From DAOTWY01 sp003696565 (GTDB lineage: Bacteria > Chloroflexota > Anaerolineae > Aggregatilineales > Phototrophicaceae), in assembly GCA_034435635.1 (NCBI GenBank), contig DAOTWY010000033.1, forward strand, positions 1 through 5,937: 5,937 nucleotides of DNA, written 5' to 3'. This document shows positions 1 to 5,937 of this stretch, piece after piece. The notes under the pieces were generated by a model. The model was given only the letters and a program-made list of their open reading frames with translations. It was not told where the DNA came from and ran no database searches. The number at the start of each line of letters is the position of its first letter. Position 1 is the stretch's first letter. Position numbers and translations under genes: made by a program.

Positions 1-50
1 TTGTTATACAGCTTTATTATAATGTAATTTGTTAATTTACAAAAACAAAA

Positions 51-85
51 AACTTATAAAAATACCTGAGTTTTATGAAAAAGTT
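51..85. repeat. AT-rich imperfect inverted repeat upstream of the HTH promoter
   Basis: The left arm is AACTT followed directly by ATAAAA (51-61). The right arm is TTTTAT (71-76), a four-base GAAA bulge, then AAGTT (81-85). It ends nine bases before the proposed -35 box of the HTH gene. It could be an operator, for example for autoregulation by the HTH protein, or a weak hairpin at the end of an upstream transcript. In DNA this AT-rich, such symmetry can arise by chance, so confidence is low. Confidence 0.25.
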
Positions 86-93
86 CTGAAGAT

Positions 94-122
94 TTGCTTG
101 CATCCCAACCAAAGACTATAAT
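94..122 (+). promoter_or_regulatory. Sigma70-type promoter of the HTH-TPR operon
   Basis: A perfect TATAAT -10 box lies at 117-122. Exactly 17 bases upstream is TTGCTT (94-99), which keeps the TTG of the -35 consensus. The predicted transcript start near 129 would give a leader of about 22 bases that still contains the ribosome binding site at 137-145. Box quality, spacing and position all agree, making this the best promoter in the window. A second TATAAT at 18-23 has no -35 box inside the window and may serve something else or be chance. Confidence 0.65.
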
Positions 123-136
123 GCAGTATGATGAGT

Positions 137-145
137 AAAGGAAAG
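137..145 (+). promoter_or_regulatory. Ribosome binding site deciding the HTH start
   Basis: The purine run AAAGGAAAG contains AGGA at 139-142, eight bases before the ATG at 151. The in-frame GTG at 145 overlaps the end of this run and would have only two bases of spacing, so ATG 151 is preferred. Confidence 0.6.
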
Positions 146-150
146 TGGTC

Positions 151-897
151 ATGGATTTAAAGGATGTTGCTGCCAAACTCAAAGCTAAAAAAGAGCAGCA
201 AGAACAAACCAACAATAAACCGTATGATTTTGATGAATCCTATCGTATCCGCGCGAAGATGCTAGGCGTACTATTAAGAGACGCACGAGAAAGCGCAGCC
301 AGAACCATTGAAGATTGTGCGCGGCTATTACAAATCACACCGGAGGAATTTAACGCTTGGGAATTTGGAGAAAGCGTGCCCAGCCTGCCTCAATTAGAGT
401 TACTGGCTTATTACCTTGATGTGCCAGTTAGCCATTTTTGGAGCTTGGAAACCAATAAAATTTCACGAGCAGGTAAAGAAGCCAAACAACCGCACTACAT
501 CACTTTGCGGAATCGCATGATCGGCGCGCTACTAAAGCAAACACGTGAGGAACAAAACATCGCCGTGGAGGATTTAGCCCAAACATGTGGTATTTCACCT
601 GATGCCATCATTAACTATGAATCAGGAGAAATCCCCCCACCTATGCATGAACTTAACGTACTGGCAGGCGCATTAGGGAAAAACATCAGCGATTTTGTGG
701 AAACCACTGGGCAAATTGGTGAACTATTAGCCATGCGTGAAGCCTGGAAGCACTTCACCAGTTTACCAGATGATGTAAGAGAATTCGCATCCAACCCATC
801 CAACATCGGCTTTATCCACATTGCTGTCATGTTTAGTCAAATGCCAACCGATCGCTTACGTCAAATTGCTGCCAGTCTTGCAGATATAACCATGTAA
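151..897 (+). CDS. Tandem XRE-type helix-turn-helix transcriptional regulator
   Basis: A predicted cytoplasmic DNA-binding regulator of 248 residues. After a charged N-terminal stretch (about 1-30, rich in Lys and Gln) come two XRE/Cro-C1-like domains, at about 34-98 and 119-184. Each has the helix 2-turn-helix 3 pattern and the conserved aromatic-Glu-x-Gly followed by Pro (W70 E71 G73 P77 and Y156 E157 G159 P162). The two domains align without gaps at an offset of 86 residues, so they look like an internal duplication. A helical tail (about 188-248, with LPDD and MPTDRLR segments) has no function I recognise. There is no membrane segment or signal peptide. The start is set by AGGA at 139-142; an in-frame GTG at 145 is less likely. 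The gene has its own promoter and is followed after 11 bases by the TPR gene. DNA binding is a confident family inference; the target genes are unknown. Confidence 0.85.
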   Translation: MDLKDVAAKLKAKKEQQEQTNNKPYDFDESYRIRAKMLGVLLRDARESAARTIEDCARLLQITPEEFNAWEFGESVPSLPQLELLAYYLDVPVSHFWSLETNKISRAGKEAKQPHYITLRNRMIGALLKQTREEQNIAVEDLAQTCGISPDAIINYESGEIPPPMHELNVLAGALGKNISDFVETTGQIGELLAMREAWKHFTSLPDDVREFASNPSNIGFIHIAVMFSQMPTDRLRQIAASLADITM

Positions 898-902
898 AGG
901 AG
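896..902 (+). promoter_or_regulatory. Ribosome binding site of the TPR gene
   Basis: AAAGGAG overlaps the last two bases of the HTH stop codon, and its core AGGAG (898-902) lies six bases before the ATG at 909. It rules out the ATG at 905, which is too close and runs into a stop after three codons. The overlap suggests the two proteins are translated together from one mRNA. Confidence 0.7.
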
Positions 903-908
903 CCATGA

Positions 909-1445
909 ATGACTGACGCAAAAACTTTGCAAGAACAGGGAGTCAAGTTATACGACCAACAAGATTATGAAGCTGCTGCGCGTATCTTTCAGCAAGCACA
1001 ACAGGCTTATGAAGCAGACAATCAACCCGATATGGCAGCAGAGATGTTAGTTAATATTGGCTTGGTTCATCGCGCATTAGGAGAACACCAACAAGCCCTC
1101 GACATGATGAAAAAAGCTCTGCAAATCTTCCAAGAAACAAATGATACCCTGCGCACTGCTCAGGTTTTGGGAAATATGGGGGGTGTCTATATGGAAATGG
1201 GCGATAAAGAGCAGGCTTATAATTGCTATCGCCAAGCAGCTGATACCTTCCAAGAAGCCGGAGACAAAGAAAAATACGGTCAAACACTCTTAGCAATAGC
1301 TAAGATACAGTTCAAAGACGGTAAAATATGGCCCGCAGCAGCCACATATGAAGTCGCTTTAGAAAATTTGGATAAACTCAATTTTAGCCAGCGGGTCCTC
1401 CAACGTCTTATCAAAATCCGTAATGGGTTGACAGGCGGCGCATAG
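909..1445 (+). CDS. Small soluble tetratricopeptide repeat (TPR) protein
   Basis: A 178-residue protein made almost wholly of TPR helical hairpins. Four units are visible at about 3-36, 41-77, 81-117 and 121-157. Each has a small residue near position 8-11 of helix A, then a Gly/Asp turn, then an Ala-rich helix B ending in an aromatic (for example GEHQQAL, GDKEQAY). The register is 40 residues (G11, G51, G91, A131), longer than the classical 34 and typical of the LGN/TPR_12 type. A final helix (about 160-172) probably caps the array. There is no signal peptide or membrane segment, so it should be cytoplasmic. TPR arrays bind peptides or partner proteins and have no catalytic activity of their own. 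It is co-transcribed with the tandem HTH protein, 11 bases downstream, and ends at a strong terminator, so a functional link to that regulator is likely. The binding partner is unknown. Confidence 0.9.
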   Translation: MTDAKTLQEQGVKLYDQQDYEAAARIFQQAQQAYEADNQPDMAAEMLVNIGLVHRALGEHQQALDMMKKALQIFQETNDTLRTAQVLGNMGGVYMEMGDKEQAYNCYRQAADTFQEAGDKEKYGQTLLAIAKIQFKDGKIWPAAATYEVALENLDKLNFSQRVLQRLIKIRNGLTGGA

Positions 1446-1460
1446 GCATATCCATATCAG

Positions 1461-1493
1461 AAAAACCGTCATTATACCGATGGCGGTTTTTTT
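1461..1493 (+). terminator. Rho-independent terminator of the HTH-TPR operon
   Basis: The stem AAAAACCGTCA (1461-1471) pairs with TGGCGGTTTTT (1481-1491), 11 pairs including one G·T wobble, around a nine-base loop. It runs directly into seven T residues (1487-1493). It lies 15 bases after the TPR stop codon and separates this operon from the ABC exporter genes. Confidence 0.88.
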
Positions 1494-1545
1494 CCTTCTC
1501 CAAGCACCCCTCTTAAACAAATTTTAATGATGAATGTTTGCTAAA

Positions 1546-1590
1546 TTGGCACTAAACGGCATACCGTCTTTCCGTTAAGATACATATATC
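1546..1590 (+). promoter_or_regulatory. Probable promoter/operator region of the ABC exporter operon
   Basis: This 45-base segment is the only plausible control region between the terminator and the first ABC gene. It contains ACGG (1556-1559), CCGT (1564-1567) and CCGT (1572-1575), starting exactly eight bases apart; the first two form an inverted pair around CATA. TAAGAT (1576-1581) is a mediocre -10 candidate lying against the third half-site, but no good -35 box sits 16-18 bases upstream (TAAACG at 17). A weak core promoter overlapped by a repeated half-site would suit an activated or repressed promoter. The half-site pattern is visible; its role as an operator is inference. Confidence 0.35.
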
Positions 1591-1609
1591 TATCGCCAAA
1601 GGGAGAAGT

Positions 1610-3442
1610 ATGGCTGCAGAATTTCTGACACAAAAAAGCTATAATACAGATCGTTCTACCCCGCTTAGATATATTCTTTCACATATGAGGCGACACCCAC
1701 TTATTGGGCTGATGCTAGTCTTTGGTGCCGCCAGTAATGCTGGGTTAGCGGCAGCAGTGCCCCACTTTATTGGGGAATCATTTAATGCCTTAACAGCAAG
1801 TAATCCTTTCTTGCATGTCAACCACTTCAATGATCTATTCCGCCAAGTGATGCGTCCAGCCAATGAAGCCTTACATATCGTCGCAATCATGGCTTTTTGG
1901 ATTATCGGCTCACAATTATTACGCGGCGTATTACAACTCATGCGCAACGCCTCAGCAGAAACATTTGGGCAACGTATTGAACGGGATGTCCGAGATGAGC
2001 TTTACGCCAGTTTACTAGGCAAAAGTATGACCTTTCATGACTTTTATCCCGTTGGGGAGATCATGGCACGGGTTACCAATGATGTGCGTGAGATGAATCT
2101 AATGATGAATCCTGGCATTAATCTACTAATCGGCTCTAGCATGTTTTTGATTGCGCCTTTAATTGCTGCACCACTGATTCATCCGGCGTTACTGATTACG
2201 CCACTATTATTTGTATTGCTACATATGATTGTACAATATCGTTTTATTAAACAAATACATCCCGTTGCACAGCAAGTTCGTGCCAGTTTTGGGCGGATGA
2301 ATGCCAGGCTTGCAGAAGCACTAGATGGCTTGCAAGTGGTCAAAGGGGCTGCACAAGAAAAACACGAGCAAGACCATTTCAATAAGTTAGTTGATACCGT
2401 GCGCGATCATTTTATCAATCAAGGACGGATTGAAGCCCGTTACCTGTCTAATCTGTTATTAGGGTTAGTGTTTGTGGCAGGCTTTATTCATGCCGTGCTA
2501 TTGTATAATGCAGGGCAAATTAACGTGGGGGATATCGTCGCGTTTACGACATTGCTGGCGTTATTTGGTTTTCCGGTATTTACATCGCTCAACTCACTAT
2601 CACGTATCGCACTTGGATATGCCAGTGCAGGGCGTATTTTAAGCATTATCAACACCGTTACCGATTTAGACCAAAACACCACCGGGTACAAAGCAACAAT
2701 CAACGGCGCAATTTCATTTGAACACGTTGATTTCGCCTATAATGATGATCAACCAGCCGTGTTGCATGATATCACCTTTACTGCACAGCCTGGGCAAACC
2801 GTAGCAATTGTTGGACAAACCGGTGCAGGGAAATCCACTTTAACCAAGCTTATCAATCGTATTTACGATGCAACCAAAGGGCGCGTGTTAATAGATGGCG
2901 TTGATGTGCGAGATTGGGATTTAGCCGCCCTACGTTCACAAATCAGCATTATTGAACAAGACATCTTTCTATTTAGTCGCACCATTGCTGAAAACATTGC
3001 ATTCGGAAATCAACAAGCTACACAAGAAGAAATTGAAGCCGCCGCCAGAAAAGCACAAGCCCATGACTTTATCATGAGCTTTCCACAAGGGTATGAAACT
3101 GTTATCGGGCAACGTGGCGTAACATTAAGTGGCGGGCAGCGTCAACGGTTGGCATTAGCACGTGCTTTTTTAACCAATCCGCCCATTCTTATTCTGGATG
3201 ACAGCACCAGTGCCATAGACAGTGCAACCGAAGATAAGATTCAACAAGCCATTTGGGCAGCGTCTGAAGGGCGTACCACCATTCTCATCACACATCGCCT
3301 TTCACAAATTCGTTGGGCAGATCATATCATCGTACTCAAAAAGGGACACATCGTAGCACAAGGCACACATGAAACCCTGCTTGAATCGTCAGATGCCTAT
3401 CGACGTATTTTTGCACGTTATGAAGAACCAGAGGGAGCATAA
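1610..3442 (+). CDS. Heterodimeric ABC exporter subunit with degenerate Walker B (TM287/BmrC-like)
   Basis: A half-transporter of the type IV (ABCB/MsbA-like) exporter family, 610 residues, with a membrane domain fused to an ATPase domain in the inner membrane. Six membrane segments lie at about 31-53, 86-108, 165-185, 188-208, 281-299 and 306-330. The first outer loop is rather long (about 57-85). The ATPase domain (about 365-610) has A-loop Y377, Walker A GQTGAGKST (402-410), Q-loop Q450, signature LSGGQ (506-510), Walker B ILILD ending at D530, D-loop SAID (534-537) and H-loop H562. The catalytic Glu after Walker B is Asp (D531), the usual mark of the degenerate-site subunit in heterodimeric exporters. 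GGGAG (1601-1605) supports the ATG at 1610. The partner gene starts two bases after the stop. The substrate (drug, lipid or peptide) cannot be read from the sequence. No accessory peptidase or substrate gene is seen nearby. Confidence 0.93.
   Translation: MAAEFLTQKSYNTDRSTPLRYILSHMRRHPLIGLMLVFGAASNAGLAAAVPHFIGESFNALTASNPFLHVNHFNDLFRQVMRPANEALHIVAIMAFWIIGSQLLRGVLQLMRNASAETFGQRIERDVRDELYASLLGKSMTFHDFYPVGEIMARVTNDVREMNLMMNPGINLLIGSSMFLIAPLIAAPLIHPALLITPLLFVLLHMIVQYRFIKQIHPVAQQVRASFGRMNARLAEALDGLQVVKGAAQEKHEQDHFNKLVDTVRDHFINQGRIEARYLSNLLLGLVFVAGFIHAVLLYNAGQINVGDIVAFTTLLALFGFPVFTSLNSLSRIALGYASAGRILSIINTVTDLDQNTTGYKATINGAISFEHVDFAYNDDQPAVLHDITFTAQPGQTVAIVGQTGAGKSTLTKLINRIYDATKGRVLIDGVDVRDWDLAALRSQISIIEQDIFLFSRTIAENIAFGNQQATQEEIEAAARKAQAHDFIMSFPQGYETVIGQRGVTLSGGQRQRLALARAFLTNPPILILDDSTSAIDSATEDKIQQAIWAASEGRTTILITHRLSQIRWADHIIVLKKGHIVAQGTHETLLESSDAYRRIFARYEEPEGA
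3433..3437 (+). promoter_or_regulatory. Ribosome binding site of the second ABC gene, inside the first
   Basis: GGGAG lies within the last codons of the first ABC gene, seven bases before the ATG at 3445. With only two bases between the genes, translation of the two subunits is probably coupled, which fits the equal amounts needed for a heterodimer. Confidence 0.65.
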
Positions 3443-3444
3443 TT

Positions 3445-5277
3445 ATGGCGGCAGTATTTGGCGGCTTACAAGCTGATAACTATGATCGTCAATATTCTGA
3501 TCGATATCTACTACGCCGCATCATCACTTATTTTGCACGTTACAAAACACAACTAATCTGGATCACATTCACGTTTCTGATCGTATCTATTGCGTCTGCC
3601 CTGCCGCCGATTCTCATCGCAGATGGTGTCACTGTATTACAAGAAAATGGACATGATAATGTCATCGCTTTATTAATTGGGGCATTGTTTGTCACAGCAA
3701 TCATCCAATATGGCGCAAATTGGGTACGGCGATATTTGCTAAGTGTCGTTATCGGTAGTGTAGTAGCAAACTTACGTAAAGACGCTTTTGCTGCCGCAGT
3801 TGAGCGCGACTTAGCATTTTATGACACACATAAATCCGGCAAAATCGTCAGTCGCATCACCAGCGACACACAAGAGTTTGGGGATGTTGTATTACTGACT
3901 AGTGATGTATTTGCACAATTAGTGCAAGTTGTTTTGCTATTACTTGTTTTGATGAGTCGTTCTGTCTCCCTAACATTGGTTTTATTGCTCACCCTGCCGA
4001 TGATTGTGGGTGCCGCTACAGCATTTCGTTGGATGGCGCGGATTGTCACCCGTCAAGGCTCACGTGCAATGGCAGCTGTTAACGATACCATTCAAGAAAC
4101 CGTGACCGGTATCAGCGTGGCGAAGAATTTCCGAAAAGAGTCCATGATTTATGATGAGTTCGTCAAGATCAACACACAATCTTACAATATCAACATGAAA
4201 CGCGGTTTTGTCCTGGCGTTGATCTTCCCTGTATTGAATGCTTTAGCAGGTTTTGCCATCGCTCTTATTTTATATGTTGGTGCGCAATACGTCGTATGGG
4301 GTTTTGTCAGTGTTGGATCATGGTTTTTATTCATTCAAGGCGTTGATCGTTTTTGGTTTCCATTCATTAATCTAAGCGCGATCTGGAGTCAATTTCAACA
4401 AGCACTCAGCGCAGTAGAACGTATTTTTGCTCTAATCGATGCTGAGAACACCATTATTCAACACGATAATCAGATAGTCCAAAAACTAAGCGGTAAAATT
4501 GAGCTAAAAAACTTGACTTTTGGGTATCATGCCAATGATCCCGTGCTTAAAGATTTCAACTTAACGATTCAACCAGGTGAAAGTATCGCATTTGTTGGTC
4601 ATACCGGTGCCGGCAAATCAACCATTGCAAAAGTCATCACGCGCTTTTATGAATTTCAATCCGGCGAGGTGTTAATTGATGGGCGTGATATCCGCTCATT
4701 TGACCTAACAAGCTATCGTAAACGGCTTGGCATTGTGCCACAGCAACCCTTTCTATTCAGCGGCACAGTACGAGATAACATCCGTTATGGCAAATCAGAT
4801 GCCAGCGATGATGAAATCCATGAGGTGGCTTATAGCGTCGGAAATGGGGAATGGTTAGAAACATTGCCCGATGGCTTAGATACAGATGTAGGAGAACGTG
4901 GTTCGCGGCTGAGTATGGGGCAACGTCAGCTTGTGGCACTCATGCGTGTATTGTTGCAAAAACCTGCTATCTTCATCTTAGATGAAGCAACCGCTAGTGT
5001 AGACCCTTTTACAGAAACACAAATTCAAGAAGCCCTAAACTTAATTTTACAATGCTCAACATCGATTCTCATTGCGCATCGCCTGAGCACTATCCGTAAT
5101 GCGGATCGTATTATTGTACTGCGCGATGGTGAAATTATAGAAGAAGGCAATCATGATGATTTGATAGCACAAGGCGGACACTACGCAGAGCTATATAACA
5201 CCTACTTCCGGCACCAATCACTCAGTTATATCGAAAACGCTCGCGAGATGTTCAGCCGTAAAGCCGCCGGAGATTAA
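3445..5277 (+). CDS. Heterodimeric ABC exporter subunit with canonical Walker B and altered signature (TM288/BmrD-like)
   Basis: The second half-transporter of the pair, also 610 residues. Membrane segments lie at about 33-60, 73-97, 147-172, 174-195, 254-278 and 283-307, with the first coupling-helix region near 125-142. The ATPase domain (about 350-590) has A-loop Y361, Walker A GHTGAGKST (385-393), Q-loop Q433, Walker B IFILD with catalytic E514, D-loop SVD (518-520) and H-loop H545. The signature is LSMGQ (489-493) instead of LSGGQ. That change falls in the same composite ATP site as the partner's Asp-for-Glu change, so this subunit supplies the working Walker motifs while the partner supplies the intact signature. 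A C-terminal tail of about 23 residues starts near FRHQS (588-592) and follows the usual end of the fold. The gene is co-transcribed with its partner and closed by a terminator 20 bases on. The transported substrate is unknown. Confidence 0.93.
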   Translation: MAAVFGGLQADNYDRQYSDRYLLRRIITYFARYKTQLIWITFTFLIVSIASALPPILIADGVTVLQENGHDNVIALLIGALFVTAIIQYGANWVRRYLLSVVIGSVVANLRKDAFAAAVERDLAFYDTHKSGKIVSRITSDTQEFGDVVLLTSDVFAQLVQVVLLLLVLMSRSVSLTLVLLLTLPMIVGAATAFRWMARIVTRQGSRAMAAVNDTIQETVTGISVAKNFRKESMIYDEFVKINTQSYNINMKRGFVLALIFPVLNALAGFAIALILYVGAQYVVWGFVSVGSWFLFIQGVDRFWFPFINLSAIWSQFQQALSAVERIFALIDAENTIIQHDNQIVQKLSGKIELKNLTFGYHANDPVLKDFNLTIQPGESIAFVGHTGAGKSTIAKVITRFYEFQSGEVLIDGRDIRSFDLTSYRKRLGIVPQQPFLFSGTVRDNIRYGKSDASDDEIHEVAYSVGNGEWLETLPDGLDTDVGERGSRLSMGQRQLVALMRVLLQKPAIFILDEATASVDPFTETQIQEALNLILQCSTSILIAHRLSTIRNADRIIVLRDGEIIEEGNHDDLIAQGGHYAELYNTYFRHQSLSYIENAREMFSRKAAGD

Positions 5278-5297
5278 GTCTATCGTGGTCTCATAAT

Positions 5298-5332
5298 AAC
5301 GGGTATGGAACACTTAACCATGCCCGTTTTTT
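5298..5332 (+). terminator. Rho-independent terminator of the ABC exporter operon
   Basis: AACGGGTATGG (5298-5308) pairs with CCATGCCCGTT (5318-5328), 11 pairs including one G·T wobble, around the nine-base loop AACACTTAA. Six T residues follow (5327-5332). It lies 20 bases after the second ABC stop codon, so the membrane protein gene downstream is a separate transcription unit. Confidence 0.9.
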
Positions 5333-5350
5333 AAATTGAATCAGCCACGG

Positions 5351-5356
5351 TACAAT
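5351..5356 (+). promoter_or_regulatory. Possible -10 box of the downstream membrane protein gene
   Basis: TACAAT matches the -10 consensus at five of six positions and would give a leader of about 30 bases before the ATG at 5393. The -35 position at 17 bases spacing (TTTTTA, 5328-5333) is poor and overlaps the T-tract of the preceding terminator, and there is no TG extension. A promoter is needed somewhere in 5333-5392; this is the best candidate I see. Confidence 0.3.
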
Positions 5357-5392
5357 ATCTCATCATCTTGCATTTCATGGAGATATCAAGCT

Positions 5393-5937
5393 ATGTTCAA
5401 GGGCTGGATTTATATATCATTTACGTTGCTAGCCGTATTATACACCTTTGTTAAACCCCCATTTGAATCACCAGACGAATATTATCACTTTGGCATGGTG
5501 GCACACATCGCAAAAACCGGCAAACTACCTATTCAATCCCAACATGTCACCAATCCATTAACTACGCCCTATATGCAACAAGCAAGCCAGCCTCCATTAT
5601 TTTATCTAATCGCGGCAGGAATTCTCGCACCATTTGATGATGACTCCAACGAGATGTGGCGGATAAACCCACATGTCTCTTTAGGTGACAGCACCACCCC
5701 ATATAACAAAAATTTTAGTGTGATTACTTTTAACGCCCCTAATACATTAACGGGGTTTTATCTCATTCGATTACTCAGCATCAGCTTGGGGTTAATCACC
5801 ATCTGGTCTATAGGGCAAGTTTCACGGCTTATCAAACCGGATTTTCCGCCAGAATTTGCCATGAGCTTAGTCGCATTTAACCCGATGTTTTTATTCATCA
5901 CCACCGCCGTTACCAACGATAATCTTGTTACGGCATT
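5393..5937 (+). CDS. DUF2142/GT-C-like polytopic membrane protein, N-terminal part
   Basis: An open frame of 181 codons running off the window, so only the N-terminal part is present. Residues 4-20 form a first membrane helix (after MFKG), followed by KPPFESPDE (21-29) and HF at 32-33. An acidic pair placed right after the first helix is typical of GT-C fold glycosyltransferases (ArnT/PMT-like) and the related DUF2142 family, where such acidic residues bind the metal or sugar-phosphate donor. QPPLFYLI (66-73) and FNPMFLF (162-168) followed by TND (174-176) also fit those families. Further membrane helices lie at about 67-80, 121-142 and 156-174. The likely role is transfer of a sugar from a polyprenyl-phosphate donor to an extracytoplasmic acceptor, such as cell-surface glycan, but DUF2142 members are mostly uncharacterised. 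GGAG (5379-5382) lies ten bases before the ATG. It sits after a terminator, so no link to the ABC genes is implied. Confidence 0.75.
   Translation, partial: MFKGWIYISFTLLAVLYTFVKPPFESPDEYYHFGMVAHIAKTGKLPIQSQHVTNPLTTPYMQQASQPPLFYLIAAGILAPFDDDSNEMWRINPHVSLGDSTTPYNKNFSVITFNAPNTLTGFYLIRLLSISLGLITIWSIGQVSRLIKPDFPPEFAMSLVAFNPMFLFITTAVTNDNLVTA

Noticed and set aside
75..89. Tiny open frame (MKKF) upstream of the HTH gene, considered as a signalling peptide
   Set aside because: Four codons, no ribosome binding site, and it lies upstream of the mapped promoter; it cannot encode a propeptide.
145..150. In-frame GTG start two codons upstream of the HTH ATG
   Set aside because: It overlaps the ribosome binding purines, leaving only two bases of spacing; ATG at 151 has eight.
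905..916. ATG just before the TPR start, in another frame
   Set aside because: It stops after three codons and is too close to AGGAG. It is a by-product of the sequence around the true start.
1051..1296. Open frames on the minus strand across the TPR gene
   Set aside because: Their translations lack any domain pattern and lie opposite a gene with clear TPR periodicity.
1447..1458. Tandem CATATC hexamer after the TPR stop
   Set aside because: Only two copies of a low-complexity hexamer in a short spacer; no functional context.
1547..1563. TGGCAC resembling the -24 element of a sigma54 promoter
   Set aside because: The expected -12 element (TTGC-like, five bases on) is absent; the bases there are GGCAT.
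3200..3202. Asp for Glu in the first ABC subunit as a sign of a decaying gene
   Set aside because: All other motifs are intact, and the complementary LSMGQ in the partner shows this is the normal asymmetric design.
3440..3447. The two ABC genes as one full-length transporter broken by a frameshift
   Set aside because: Each has its own ribosome binding site, start, stop and full set of membrane and ATPase motifs, and paired half-transporters are the normal form.

Overview
The window reads as ordinary chromosomal DNA from a free-living bacterium, AT-leaning by eye, with every recognisable gene on the + strand. A tandem helix-turn-helix regulator next to a soluble TPR protein, a two-gene ABC exporter ending in a YFRHQS-type tail, and a large membrane protein starting with a PPFESPDE motif is a mix I associate with Chloroflexota (Anaerolineae-like). 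That assignment is a family-level impression, not something the sequence proves.

Layout. Bases 1-150 are an AT-rich leader with an imperfect inverted repeat and a good sigma70-type promoter (TTGCTT, 17 bases, TATAAT). Bases 151-1445 hold a two-gene operon: a 248-residue protein with two XRE-type helix-turn-helix domains, then a 178-residue protein made of four 40-residue TPR units. It ends at a clear intrinsic terminator (1461-1493). Bases 1494-1609 carry the control region of the next operon, including three CCGT/ACGG half-sites at exact 8-base intervals. Bases 1610-5277 encode two ABC exporter half-transporters of 610 residues each, separated by two bases and closed by a second intrinsic terminator (5298-5332). 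Bases 5393-5937 are the start of a DUF2142/GT-C-like polytopic membrane protein that runs off the window.

How the genes work together. The two ABC subunits almost certainly form one asymmetric heterodimer. The first has Asp where the catalytic Walker B Glu should be, but a perfect LSGGQ signature. The second has a perfect Walker B Glu but an altered signature (LSMGQ). These complementary changes would fall in the same ATP site, giving one degenerate and one active site, as in TM287/288 and BmrCD. The HTH and TPR proteins are translationally close and may act as a DNA-binding plus protein- or ligand-sensing pair. Whether they control the exporter is unknown, because a terminator lies between them.

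I found no mobile element, CRISPR array, tRNA, rRNA or clear riboswitch. No gene-free stretch exceeds 300 bases. I do not see a convincing undescribed system; the most interesting point is the HTH/TPR pair, which resembles an RRNPP-type regulator split over two genes.
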